The notes beneath the pieces are model-generated. The model worked only from the letters and a program-made list of their open reading frames with translations, was not told where the DNA came from and did not search any database. Shown here piece by piece: positions 46,381 to 57,399 of a stretch of DNA of 64,000 bases. A program made the position numbers and the translations under genes. Source of the stretch: Cranoglanis bouderius (Eukaryota > Chordata > Actinopteri > Siluriformes > Cranoglanididae); the NCBI GenBank assembly GCA_023630585.1, contig CM042539.1:8945755-9009754 (forward strand), written 5' to 3'. Numbering within the stretch: position 1 is the stretch's first letter; every line of letters starts with the position of its first letter.

Positions 46381-46416
<36 letters not shown>
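46189..46416. repeat. GT/GA compound microsatellite and TG microsatellite
   Basis: GT at 46189-46207 passes into GA at 46208-46246. A separate TG run is at 46383-46416. Confidence 0.93.
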
Positions 46417-46418
<2 letters not shown>

Positions 46419-47741
46419 TGAGTTTACCTACATCCACCTCCCTATCTGAGCTCGAGCCTCACAGTAACAACTCTTCCTGTTGAATTATTCAGTATCAAAA
46501 AGCACAGTGCGATATAGGAGCAGCGGGGCAGGAAGTAAAAATAGAGCCAAAATAAATGGCTTTACACAGAGCTGCTCTCCAGCAGCGACTGTGAGCAGGT
46601 AGCAGGTACAGAACAGAAAAGCGTGTTAGATGCAGCAGTTTTGCTTTATTCAAGCTACAATTCGATGGCATTTTGATTCCATCTAGGAATCGTGTCTAAT
46701 GATTCCAGGAAGCTACACCAATTTTATTCCACTTGCCTGTTTTTTTTTTCTGTTGTTTTGCTTTCCTGGATACAGTGTTTCAACATCCTAGCATTTAAAT
46801 TCTACATTTACGTTTATTCCCTTCAGCAGCAGCTTTAATGCAAAGCAACTTAGACATGCGTCAGAGTCCAAGTCAAGCACAGAGCTGTTAAGTAAACTGA
46901 CACTTTGACATCTGTAAGAAAAAGCATTGGTGTGTCTGAGGCATGTTTGTGGGCAACGATTGAGGTTTAATTTTCTTTGTCCCGATAGGGAATGAGCTTT
47001 TTAACACATTGTACTTCCTCATTGGAGCAATGGCATGAGGTGTGTTTTTGACATGTACACAAACGTCTTTGTGAGAGCAGACTAAAGGGTGCTTATACAT
47101 ATGCAGCGTTTAGTCAGTTTAAATCAAGCCCTGGTTCATTTTCCGCCTTACACGTGATACACAAAATGTTATCTAAGCATTTCTTGAGCGCCAGCTCCGT
47201 GTTCTCCAAGCTCATGTGAGACCCTGATTTGTTTACCTTGGTTTATTTAATTATCTGCAGTTGTGCAACCAAACCATACCCAAGTATACGAACAAACTGT
47301 ATGATGTATAACAAAATGTATAAATGTCACTCTGGTTCGGACTTGGACTCGGCGTGAAAGCGCCTTTATTGTCACCGCCAAGTTGTAGAGAGTTACACGG
47401 CTCAATGACAGGGTTGGACTGAGTTCTGGTGCTCAGTAGAGCTACACACACTACTCATGAAGCACTCTGAAGACCAAACTGTAAAAGGCTAGCTTGCAGT
47501 AATAACAGTAATCTACAATAGAGTGATACATGTAACCATGAAGAGCACAGATTATCAGTCAGCTTGAATGGAGCAGCTTGGAAAAAGGCATCACGCCTAG
47601 ATACAGTATAAACCAAAGAGAGAGAGAGAAAGAGAGGCATCAAGTGCTCTCAGTACTTCAGTAGACATGTTCATGAACAGATATAGGATATAGGTATTTG
47701 TACAGCTGTACAGCATGCTATATCATCAGGCAAATCGTCAG
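46417..47741. other. Non-coding DNA
   Basis: Holds one teleost repeat fragment (46800-46862). Otherwise no gene or repeat is recognised. Confidence 0.5.
46800..46862 (+). repeat. Teleost dispersed repeat fragment
   Basis: TTCTACATTTACGTTTATTC followed by AGCAGCAGCTTTAATGCAAA and GCAACTTAGACATG. Diverged copy of 6546-6622. Confidence 0.5.
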
Positions 47742-47922
47742 TGGCTGGGGGTTCAAATCCCGGCTCTGCCCTGTATGTGCGGAGTTTGCATGTTCTCCCC
47801 GTGCTTCAGCGGTTTCCTCCGGGTACTCTGGTTTCCTCCCCTAGTCCAAAAACATCCGCTGTAGGCTGATTGGCATTTCCAAATTGTCCGTAGTGTGTGA
47901 ATGTGTGTGCGATTGTGAAGCA
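47742..47922 (+). repeat. Dispersed retroelement repeat, copy 3, with tRNA-like head
   Basis: It starts with GGGGGTTCAAATCCCGGCTC, a good pol III B box, then TTGCATGTTCTCCCCGTGCT and GGCTGATTGGCATTTCCAAA as in 28990-29275. The tail is truncated. The B box supports a tRNA-derived SINE origin for this family. Confidence 0.78.
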
Positions 47923-47984
47923 TTCGCTCAGACCCTGGATTCAATGTTTTAATAAAAAAATAAATAAATGACAGCACAATGGTC

Positions 47985-48113
47985 TACAGTTTGGTCCTGA
48001 GCTTTGGTTACTGTCTGTGTGGAGTTTCACAGGTTCTCCCCTTATTCACCTAGGTTTCCCTACAGGTTCTTCCCACTTTCCAGAAACTTGCTGGTAAGTA
48101 GATTGACTGTGCT
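47985..48113 (+). repeat. SINE-like repeat, family 2, opposite orientation
   Basis: CTGAGCTTTGGTTACTGTCT, GTGTGGAGTTTCACAGGTTC and TTGCTGGTAAGTAGATTGAC are complements of the blocks at 33853-34112 and 59745-60003. It runs straight into the GATA/GACA array. Confidence 0.68.
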
Positions 48114-48115
48114 AA

Positions 48116-48160
<45 letters not shown>

Positions 48161-48481
48161 CAGATAGATAGACAGACAGATGATAGATGTATAGATAGAT
48201 AGACTGATGATAGATAGACAGACAGACAGAGGTAGATAGATAGATAGATAGATAGACTGATGATAGATAGAGAGATAGACAGACAGACAGACACAAAGAT
48301 TAATAGATAGATAAATAGATAGATAGACAGACAGAGATAGATAGATAGATAGATAGACATACAGACAGAAATAGATAGATAGACAGACAGACTGGCAGAG
48401 ATTAATAGATAGATAGATAAATAGACAGATAGATAGACAGACAGACAGATAGATAAATAGACATACAGACAGAGATTAATC

Positions 48482-48533
<52 letters not shown>

Positions 48534-48540
48534 CATAGAT
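48114..48540. repeat. (GATA)n/(GACA)n array
   Basis: About 430 bp of interspersed GATA and GACA tetramers with occasional AAATA and GATTAAT breaks, ending in about 14 near-perfect TAGA units. Tyr/Ile/Ser/Leu-rich frames on the minus strand are artefacts. Confidence 0.95.
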
Positions 48541-48720
48541 ACATAGATGCACGAGGGAAATTGTTACAGCAGCAATAAAGAATGCCAATAAAATTACAAA
48601 AAACACGCTGAATATTAAATAAAGATATGTACAACCTCAAGAGAGTTATAGTACTAAATAAAAGTGATGAGTGAATAAATGAATAGTGGTGACTCAACGG
48701 AAGAAAAGAGCACATTTCTG
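48541..48720 (-). mobile_element. Probable LINE 3' end, reverse orientation
   Basis: GAGGGAAATTGTTACAGCAG followed by CAATAAAGAATGCC, directly after the TAGA run. This resembles a fish LINE end with a TATC-type tail (complement TAGATAGA). If correct, the GATA array is an expanded retrotransposon tail. Confidence 0.45.
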
Positions 48721-49514
48721 CAGCCCTTTTGTGAAGGGGAATTTTTCTGTGGTCGTGGTATATAATATGACAGACTTCATGTAGGACGTGTCATAACAAG
48801 TAACTTCAGTACTCTGTCATGGCATCAAACATTTTGGTAATGCTAGAATGACTCTCATAGGCTGACGGCAGCATGCGACCTGTTCCATGACCCGGTTATA
48901 TTAAACTCATGACTCGGGTTTAAGTCAAGTGTTGGTGTTAAATCACAGTATAATCAGTGCTGATCATGTGATCTGTGTCAGTTCATCTGGACAGAGCTGA
49001 TTGTCTGTCATTCTGCGAAGCACAATTGTGCCATTTATTCGGACGCAGATAAACACTGTACAACGCATCCACTGTGTGTGTGTGTCATATGATTGACTCT
49101 CTGACCTTGTGTGCTTGTAAAAATGTCCCGTCTCTGCCCTGGTCAAGTCTTATGTGCTTCATGAATACCTCATGTCCAGTGATGTCACTGGACGTCCAGT
49201 TTGGTTCCCCAGGGCTGAAGATGGGAACCTCACCAAGAAGACCTCCCTCCTGTGCGGGAGAACATAAGTCATGCACATGAGCATTGTAGTTTAATGCCTA
49301 GAAAAGGTTTCCCGACTGAGTTCCGTTGTTGAAACACGCATGTGCAAGGAGTCTAGCTAGCTGAATTTCAATCTAGCCACCCTAAGCTAGCAAGTCGGTG
49401 AGCGATACCAGGAACATTCTGTGATATACATGCATATGCTGTGTTTGTTCACAGTGTCAGATAGTTGCAGAGAGAGATGTAGGTTAGCTAAAGTTGTGCT
49501 GTTTCATGTAGGTG
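48721..49514. other. Non-coding DNA
   Basis: No gene or repeat recognised. Confidence 0.45.
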
Positions 49515-49980
49515 TGTGTCCTTGCTTCAAATATTATTGAAGCTAATAACTTATGTCAAATGAAGTATTGTGAGGATGTACTGTGGCAGGAATGCGTTTG
49601 TAGCTACATACTGGCTGTATATCTCAACCCTTAATGTTGTTTACTTACTTGAATGCATGTTCTGCGCTTAGCTACCTAGCTATCTAATGTTAATCACGTT
49701 TCAATGTAAATAGACGTTTCATTAGCTACTACTGAGTTTGTTCACAAGTAGCCGACTTCCACATCATTTAGCGATAGTCGCTGAGAGTAGCGGTAGCTTA
49801 GCTTGAGATATTATTGTAGCGAATAAATCGTTTTTAATGAAGGGGTGTGAGGATGTACAGTATTGTGGCATGAATGCATTTGTACCTACGTACTGCCCGT
49901 GTTTATCTTGATCGCTTTGTTGTTTATTTATATGAATACATGTTCTGCACTTAGCTAGCTAGCTATCTAATGGTGCCACA
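49515..49980. repeat. Diverged tandem duplication, period about 280 bp
   Basis: The stretch at 49515-49705 recurs at 49795-49980. Paired blocks are GTGAGGATGTACTGTGGCAG with GTGAGGATGTACAG...TGTGGCATG, and ATGCATGTTCTGCGCTTAGC with ATACATGTTCTGCACTTAGC, both followed by CTAGCTATCTAATG. The copies have small indels and no coding content. Confidence 0.8.
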
Positions 49981-50310
49981 GCACCTCTATTGAAATGCCC
50001 AACACTATAAAATATATCTCAGGGACTTCTAATAAGAAGGCTGTATCTTTTAGACCCTACATAAACGACTGCCTCGCCGTTGTTGAAATGCTGTTGAACC
50101 TTGTGTGACAAATGCTATGCAGCTCATGGAGGTCTGGCGAAACTAGGCTTTCCTAGTCTTGTTTTTTTAATCCAAGTAACAGCAAGCAAACAGACAGCGG
50201 ATATATGGGCGTGGAAATGAGTGCTGAGTGTTCACAGCGTGCTGCAGAGTGATCTGAGCGATGCCTGCCGTGCCACATTACCCATCTGTACATCGGTGAA
50301 CGATGTGTGT

Positions 50311-50359
<49 letters not shown>

Positions 50360-50744
50360 CTATATCTCTCTTGACTGGCCTCAGAAAACATTTTTCTGCT
50401 GATGTGTGTGAACAGAGCGGCACAGAGCTTCGTGAGAGTTCGCATTCACTCGACGTCCAGATGGGATTCGTTCCCCCCTTTTTCTGTGAAGGTCACTGTA
50501 TGCAAGTTCTGACTTGGACGATACAGAAGTGTAGCTGTAAACACTTATTGGACTTCTATCAGTCCTAATATTTGGGTACATATTAAAATATATGAAATTA
50601 TTACAGTCAGTTTTGTTTTGTATGCTATTAAACCTGCTATAGATGTGCTCAAAATGGTGAAAGATAAACATGAAAATGATTAATATGCAAAAATATTGCA
50701 CAATATATTGTTTCTAGTTGAATTCTCTGTTGTCTCATACAGGT
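49981..50744. other. Non-coding DNA with one TC run
   Basis: The TC microsatellite at 50313-50356 is the only feature recognised. Confidence 0.45.
50313..50356. repeat. (TC)22 microsatellite
   Basis: Perfect TC run. Confidence 0.95.
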
Positions 50745-50784
50745 TTATATTAAGAAAGATTTCTTGATAAGAAAGCAACTCTTG

Positions 50785-51645
50785 CTTCATCTGATATGAA
50801 CAGCTTTCATCCAATATCAAAATTATCTTTTATTTCAAAAGTATTAGAGAAGACTAAATGTTTGTTTTTTTTTTAGCTAGCCACAACATACTCGGTTTCA
50901 GAGCAGGTCATGGTACTGAGTCGGCTCTGCTGAGGGTTTTAAATGATATCTTGTTAGGTGTGGATTCTGGTAGTCCTCTTGATCTTGATCTCATCTTGAT
51001 CATGACATTCTCATCGCCTAAGAAACCAGGTTGGTATTCAGGGATTAGCTTTGGATTGGGTCTCCTCATATCTAAAGGGTAGAACCATTTCAGTTCTTCA
51101 TAAGTTGTTTCATTAACGTGTGGGGTTCCTCAGGGCTCCATCTTGGGACCTGTTTTATTTTCCCTTTACATGCTTCCATTAGGAAAGCTCTTTGATAAGC
51201 ATGGCAAACACTACCATCTGTACACTGATGATTCTCAACTTTACTTTCCTATTAAACATGGGAAGAAACCGTCTATCGAGTCTCTGTATAAACGTATGGC
51301 TGACGTGAAGTGTTGGTTGGCAAACAGCTCTCTCCAATTAAACGAGGATAAGTCAGAGCTTATTCTTTTTGGTCAAAGGGGATGTGGGGTGGATTTAAAC
51401 GACAACCTGTCATTGCTTCCAGGGGAAAAAACTCTCCTGTGTCAAAAACCCGGGTGTTATTTTTGACACGGAGCTCAGGTCTGATCGCCAAATAAATGCT
51501 GTTGTTAAAAATAGCTTTTTCCATCTTAGATCTATAGCAAAGTTGAAGTCCATCCTCTGTTTTGATGATTTGGAGAAGGTTGTGCATGCCTTTGTGTCTT
51601 CTCGTTTGGACTACTGTAACGCTTTGTATCTGGGTGTGAGTCAGG

Positions 51646-51709
<64 letters not shown>

Positions 51710-52156
51710 CTGCAGCTGGTCCAAAATTCAGCTGCTAGGCTTTTAACTGGCACCAGGAAAAGAGACCATATTACCCCAGTATTGATTTCTTTACATTGGT
51801 TGCCGATTTCATACAGAATCCAGTATAAAGTGTTGCTATATGTATTTAAGGCTCTGCATGGTCTAGCACCAGAGTATATCTCAGACTTAATAAGTCTGTA
51901 TCAACCTTCAAGGTCTCTTCGCTCTGGAGATCAGCAGTGTCTGTCGGTTCCTCGATCTCGCCTTAAATCTCAAGGTGATAGAGCTTTTGCTGTGGCAGCA
52001 CCTAGACTTTGGAACGAGCTTCCATTGGCCATAAAATCATCTCCGTTGCTAGTCTCTTTTCAGGGGACCTTAAAAACGTATTTATTTTCTCTAGCTTTTA
52101 CTCAATGTATTATAAATTGTACTGTGCTTGTTGTATTCTTGGCTGTATGTATCTGA
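50785..52156 (+). pseudogene. L2/Rex1-like reverse transcriptase and C-terminal domain, broken
   Basis: Legible parts in order are SKLSFISKVLEK; FRAGHGTESALLRVLNDILL; CGVPQGSILGPVLFSLYM (about 51117-51170); YTDDSQLYF, where relatives have YADD; VHAFVSSRLDYCNALYLGVS; then, after a TC microsatellite, LVQNSAARLLTGTRKRDHIT, SLHWLPISYRIQYKVLLYVF and AAPRLWNELPLAIKS. Frame changes occur near 51440 and across 51647-51706. The last piece is a 124-codon open frame ending at 52156. It is not functional. Confidence 0.87.
51647..51706. repeat. (CT)30 microsatellite inside LINE coding sequence
   Basis: CT run between codons for GVSQAS and RLQLVQN. It adds about 20 codons and carries a frame change. Confidence 0.95.
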
Positions 52157-52254
52157 CCATATTTGTAACTCCATGTACAGCACTTTGGTATCCATTGCGT
52201 TTTTTGAAAGTGCTCTAGAAATAAAGTTGAGCTGAGTTTATATTATACACGTCA

Positions 52255-52790
52255 TTACCTTTCTTTCTTTCTTTCTTTCTTTCTGTATTCATTTAAATAT
52301 TTTTTAATCCTTATTTTTAAAAAATGTTATTTCATTATTTATTTATTTTTTCATTATTTATTGTTTTTAAAGAATGCTTTCTTTCTTTCTTTTAAATTAA
52401 TCTTAAAATTATCATTTTATTTTTTAAAAATTACTTTCTTTAATTTTTAATTTTTTTTAAAGAATTCTTTCTTTCTATATTAATTTAAATACATTTTAAA
52501 TCCTTATTTTAAAAAAAGTTCTTTCTTTCTTTCTTTCTTTTCATTTTAAATCTTTTTTTAAAGATTTCTTTCTTTCTGTATTCATTTAAATGCATTTGTA
52601 AATCCTTATTTTGTTTTTAAATGTTATATTTTCTTTCTTTCTTTAATTTTTGTTTTTTTAATTTGTTTTATTTAAATGATTTTTACTTGAATGAATAAAA
52701 GAATTCTTTCTGTATTCATACATTTTTAAATCCTTAGTTTTTTTTTTAAATGTTTTTTTCTTTCCTTCCTTCCTTCCTTACCTCCAATTA
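52255..52790. repeat. Degenerate tandem array of CTTTCTTTCTGTATTCATTT units
   Basis: At least five recurrences of CTTTCTTTCTGTATTCATTT or close variants, each followed by AAATCCTTATTTT and a poly-T/A stretch. Unit length varies from about 60 to 150 bp. It follows the LINE 3' end directly and ends in TTCC repeats. Confidence 0.75.
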
Positions 52791-52949
52791 GTTATCCAGT
52801 TCATTTACACAAACTATTATCTTCTTGTTTTTTGATTTTCTGAAAATATTTTGCATGGCTCTTATTTCTACACTATTATAATTCTCCAGTTTGATGCTGT
52901 CACATTTTTACCTTTTCTTTTAACGATAGCGTTGCAGTTTATCCAATAC

Positions 52950-53290
52950 ACACAAACTGCCCGAAAAGTCTTGTAAGGACAGAAGACAGTCTTTTCTTTG
53001 TTTGTGTAATCTCCATAATCTTCATCAAATCCCACCGTATTGTGCGGGATTAGACACATTCGGCATCCCGGCAGCCATAATTAAATGTTTAAGGAGCATA
53101 AGCTCAATTATGTGAAGAGGATCTGTTTCAGGTCAAAGGTTGTCTCAGGGGTCTGTGCAGCCACAGATGGAGACCACCAGGCTTCCCTCCAAAGCTCACT
53201 CCGCCTGCTCCTCTCTGAGGGCTAAATTATTTAACAAGCTCCAGCTTGCTTTAGGAAACACTACAGGAATAAACTGACAGTCGTCCCTGC
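52950..53290. promoter_or_regulatory. Repeat-free block, weak candidate for conserved non-coding DNA
   Basis: Sequence with CCATAATTAAATG, GCTCAATTATGTG and GGTCAAAGGTTGTC (a DR-like nuclear-receptor half-site pair). No coding frame and no repeats. Confidence 0.25.
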
Positions 53291-53301
53291 AGGGCACAAT
53301 G

Positions 53302-53380
<79 letters not shown>

Positions 53381-53508
53381 AAATAAGTGATGTGAAAGCA
53401 GAACACACTATTAACCGCCCAGCAAAACTGACATACTTATATACATATATATCTGATGAGTGTTATGAGCAGTCTATATTGTAATAGTAGTATTTTGTCT
53501 TCTTCACA

Positions 53509-53553
<45 letters not shown>
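53302..53553. repeat. Two CA microsatellites
   Basis: CA at 53302-53378 and at about 53509-53553. Confidence 0.95.
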
Positions 53554-53556
<3 letters not shown>

Positions 53557-54329
53557 CATTCGGTCCTGTGATGGAATGAGTCTGACCCAAATCACATGCG
53601 TTAACTACTGGGAAAAGGTATTCAGCACTACAGTGTGACTTTCCATTCTGCTGACACGTGACACATGAGTAAATAAATAGTGTGTGCGGGCAGGAGACAG
53701 CTGGCCTACTGTACACACACGCACACACACGCACTGCTTCCACTAAGAATGCAGAAATACACTGCTGATAAAAAAAAGTCCGACTGTTTGTCCCCTGACC
53801 TTTCGATTAAACAGGCAACGTGTTGTACAAATTCACTTTTTTTCAGTGAGCCGTTTTCCTTTCGACTAATTTAATGAACCAGACCCAGGGACGCTTCCAC
53901 AGGCAAAGCTGCCTTTTTATGGACAGCCATGGGAACAGCTTTGCTCATGAATTTATAATGGTGAGGTCGCAGAGCTGGCAGTGCACACTTGATTCAAGAT
54001 TGGTGTGTGTACAAGCAGCCAGGCTTCTTCTCCCTCCTTCCCTCAACCACCCCCCCCCAGCTCCCCAGGATCATTACAAACACTTCCATGTACTCCGTTT
54101 CCAGGGAAAACTCCCTGACAAGGGCAAGAGGATGATGAAAAGGGGAACACTTAATAATTTTTTTTTCTTCTTTCCATCTCTGAAGACACAATGGAGCATT
54201 CAGCGCCGTGCACTCGCTGCTAATTTCCCTGTAGGCGATGCGCTCCGTTTCAAGCTCACTGCCGCTGCCGGCTTGAAATTTTTCCCTTCTTTTTTTTGTT
54301 CCTTTCCTTAAAAAACGCTGATATGTGTA
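53554..54329. other. Non-coding DNA
   Basis: No repeat or exon recognised. A 145-codon frame from 53874 has no domain, is Pro/Phe-rich and crosses a C-run and T-runs. I do not accept it as a gene. Confidence 0.45.
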
Positions 54330-55400
54330 AGAGCTTGTGCTTATTCCTCCCTCCCTGCAAGCATTATGGGATTAATTAAACCGCAGGTCCTGCGAATGCC
54401 CAGCCGGTTCCTCTATACTTCAAATGAGCTTAATCACCATGCGGTCTGTAATCGCCTCCTCGTTTAAAGTATTCCCCCAAACACACTGTTCACTAGACTT
54501 CAATTTCCCGAACACTTTTTTTTTTTTTTTCCCCTGAAGAAGTGCTACAGCCCGAGAGACGAGAAAAGACGGATAGCTTATTGTCATGCAGAAGAGTTAT
54601 TTGCCATGTTCGCTTAGATATACAGGGACACCATGCATAAAGACATTACGCTGCTTTGCAAGGCCTGTAATTTGTACCATGCATAAAGATATTTCAGCGT
54701 TCGGGGCGAGACAATGCCTTTGCCTCGTGCTGCTCTTTCTCGCTCACTTGTCATTCTGGATTTTGGTCACTTGCTGGCCGTGAGCCTATCTGACGCCTTA
54801 GGATCGAGCACCAGCACAGGAAACAAGGCCAAGCCTGTTGTGCTCATTTGAGTAAGTACCTCACTGTAACCGCGTCACAGCTCGGATCAGTGCCAATTAT
54901 TAACGTCACCTAATGATCTTCCCATTAATTGTTTTATTCTGGTTTTGATTAAATATGCTAATCAGCGTGTTTTCATTAATCGTTCCTTTTCATGCAAATA
55001 GCGTCAATGATCGTGTTTGTCACCATGCTAATACAACTCGGATCCTCTGAGAATATTCCACCAGTAATTGGTGTAAAGAGGGCATTTTGGAACTGAATGA
55101 ATTTTCTTAATTATTTCCTCAGGCTTCAATGCAGGTAGACATATAATCATTTACATTTTCTTTTTATTATTTCTAAATGCCTGCCAATTACAGCAATACA
55201 TTTGTTGAATTTGCACTAATTTGGATTGTAAGGATTTTTAATTGATTTGCTCTAATTATTGATTGACCCCCAGATACTGAGTGCTTGGCTAAAGCCAGAA
55301 AGGTAGTAGATTCCTGAAGATCTCTCTCTAATGATTGGCTTAATTTGCAATTTGTTGTGGATAAGCGACCGAGCCTTTCAGGTTAAAAGCTACTTTTTTT
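54330..55400. promoter_or_regulatory. Candidate conserved non-coding enhancer block
   Basis: About 1 kb without repeats, rich in homeodomain cores: GGGATTAATTAAACC near 54368, CCATTAATTG near 54922, CATTAATCG near 54975, TTAATTGATTTGCTCTAATT near 55240. It also has three octamer-like POU sites (54955-55032). No coding frame is credible. The density and spacing of such cores in otherwise mixed sequence are typical of vertebrate developmental enhancers. Conservation is not tested. Confidence 0.4.
54955..55032 (+). promoter_or_regulatory. Three octamer-like POU sites
   Basis: ATGCTAAT at 54955-54962, ATGCAAAT at 54992-54999 (perfect octamer) and ATGCTAAT at 55025-55032, spaced 37 and 33 bp apart and all on one strand. 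Confidence 0.4.
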
Positions 55401-55904
55401 TTCTGTTCTAGCAACGTCAGCCAAACGTCACTAGCGTGGATGAGAAATCTCCTTTGTGTGCAGTCCGGAACCGGCTAAATTTATGACCCAATTCCCCCGT
55501 GTGCTGATCAGATGACTGAAAGGCCTCTTAAACATACTCTATCGATCAGAACCATAGCAAAGTCACAGTGCGGTAAATTACTCGCAATTTATGGCTGGAA
55601 TGGAGGGGACCGCTGTCGGCCTTGTCTCCGCTTTCCGCATGGACGAGTGTATCCAGGCCTGAGGGAAGCAGGAGAGGTCACAGTGTAACACTGCTGCTGT
55701 GGAGTCACTCCCTGCATCGTACTGACCCCCAAGGGCACCGACATGCCCAGTGCTCACCCTGGTGCTGAGCCAAATCTTCGACTCCATCTGCTGCGACACG
55801 GTGAAACCGTGTGTGAGAAACACCTCTGTTCCTGTCTGTGGAGGTGTTTAGTCTTACAGATCAACCAGCATGAAGGTGTATATAATTACATACTTATTTG
55901 TGGC
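55401..55904. other. Non-coding DNA
   Basis: No repeat recognised. Frames on both strands near 55578-55823 lack domain signatures. Confidence 0.45.
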
Positions 55905-55975
55905 CAGTGGTCGTGCAGCGATGAAGGTTCAGTGCCAGTGACTCAGAGGTTGGGAGTTCAAATCCCACAAAGAAA
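55905..55975 (+). repeat. tRNA-derived SINE head fragment
   Basis: GTGGTCGTGCAGCGATGAAG (A-box-like region) and GGTTGGGAGTTCAAATCCCA (B box). Confidence 0.5.
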
Positions 55976-56099
55976 ACATGGCTTAAATTGAATTTGGTGG
56001 ACATGCTAACTGCTCTCTTGTGTATACACAAGTTCACAGACACCCACGATCAGTTAGTGCCGCTCTCTAATCGACAGGGGAGAGACTAATGCCATCCCT

Positions 56100-56245
56100 C
56101 CCACCCAGTTATGGTTTCCCGGACTCTCAGACACAGATGGCTGTGGCACGGTCAGGATTCGAACTTGTAGTCTCCTGATATTAATGTGAACACTTGTACC
56201 AATTTTTTGGTCTACCCAAGAGTCTTCCATCAAACAATGCCTCAT
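56100..56245 (-). repeat. tRNA-derived SINE-like fragment, reverse
   Basis: GTCAGGATTCGAACTTGTAG is the complement of a B box, followed by TCTCCTGATATTAATGTGAA and CACTTGTACC, as in the complement of a tRNA-like head. Confidence 0.5.
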
Positions 56246-56820
56246 TGTCCAGCCAGGCTTAACTTGTAATTAAAACATTTAAAACATAAAACATTTAAAA
56301 CATATTAACAAATTATTTCTCACGTTTCATCAAGTAATATAAACTCAGTGTAGGCATCAGGTTGACTGATTCAAGATTCTAGAGTTTATTGTTATTGTCT
56401 TAGTCAACAATTAGTACTGTTCTGAGCAGTACCACCTTAAGGCCGCCTACAGCGGCAAAACCGCTTCACACAGGCAAAGCCATTGTTTCCCTATAGAGAG
56501 AGCGGTGCCACTCTGGATTTGACTCCTTGGTGTTGCACTCAAAGTTCAATCAAATTCAACTTTGAACCAGCTTATGCTAATTTCCCCAAAATGCAACCAA
56601 TACGATGAGGCCTGTTGTGACGCAACTCATACCATGACATGAAGAAAAAAAAACTGCATTGTGGTGAAATGTCAGTCATGGCATGGTAGCTGTCGGATGA
56701 GCTGTCGGTTTATAGTAGATACATGCCAGATTTAGAAACATGCAGAATGGGCTAGCTGTATGAATAATCTATTATAATGATAATCGTGTAAAATGCTGAT
56801 AATCTTTTAAGATAAAAATA
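56246..56820. other. Non-coding DNA
   Basis: No gene or repeat family recognised. AACATTTAAAACAT is repeated near 56275-56303. Confidence 0.45.
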
Positions 56821-56831
56821 GTGTGTGTGTG

Positions 56832-56926
<95 letters not shown>
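56821..56926. repeat. TG/TA compound microsatellite
   Basis: TG, TA, TG and then a long TA run (about 56872-56926). Confidence 0.95.
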
Positions 56927-56928
<2 letters not shown>

Positions 56929-56929
56929 G

Positions 56930-56952
56930 CAGTACTGTGCAAAAGTTTTAAA
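56930..56952 (+). mobile_element. Terminal fragment of the CAGTACTGTGCAAAAG element
   Basis: CAGTACTGTGCAAAAGTTTT is identical to the left end at 7780, but internal sequence does not follow. It abuts the TA microsatellite. Confidence 0.6.
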
Positions 56953-57399
56953 ATTATATTTTAAAATAATTAAAATAGTTTGATTCAGTCAGATCAAATC
57001 ACTGTGGTGATTTGTGATTTTCTGAAAGCACAACAAATCAAATCATTGTGAAGGTAAAAGATTTACACTCCTGGCTAATAGATTAATAATGTTTCAACAT
57101 ATTTTAAACTTATAACTGGAGCATGTTTTTAACATTTTCACTTTTGACATTTGACAAACATGTGTTCAAGAACTCGTCCGTGTGAGAGCCCTGTACAAGC
57201 CTTTAAATCAGTATCATCTGAGAAGCTACATCAGTTCTGATCTATTTCCCATATTTATCACAGGCTTTGTGTAGAAAGAAAGAAAGAAAGGACCTTGCTA
57301 GATGTTATAAATATAATAAAACAGCAGCACTGATAGACACTGATACACAGTTAGTAAATAGATTTTTTTTAAAAAAAGGTAATGGAGGGTTTACGTTGC
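56953..57399. other. Non-coding DNA
   Basis: No gene or repeat recognised apart from a short GAAA run near 57272. Confidence 0.45.

Larger units (their letters stand above)
50745..52240 (+). mobile_element. LINE of L2/Rex1-like type, 5'-truncated with internal deletions
   Basis: It begins inside the reverse transcriptase (SSDMNSFHPISKLSFISKVL, about 50790-50850). It ends after AAAGTGCTCTAGAAATAAAGTT-type sequence near 52205-52230. The palm section with the first catalytic Asp is replaced by unrelated codons near 50990-51060, indicating a deletion. The GVPQGS motif style separates it from the LINE at 2105-5142. Confidence 0.87.

Noticed and set aside
47742..47775. tRNA gene
   Set aside because: Only a B box with partial surroundings is present. 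No cloverleaf can be drawn and the sequence continues into a SINE-like repeat.
48112..48606. 164-codon Tyr/Leu/Ser-rich minus frame
   Set aside because: Produced by the GATA/GACA array.
53874..54311. 145-codon open frame
   Set aside because: No domain, crosses C- and T-homopolymers, and has no splice or start context. Frames of this length are expected occasionally in 64 kb.
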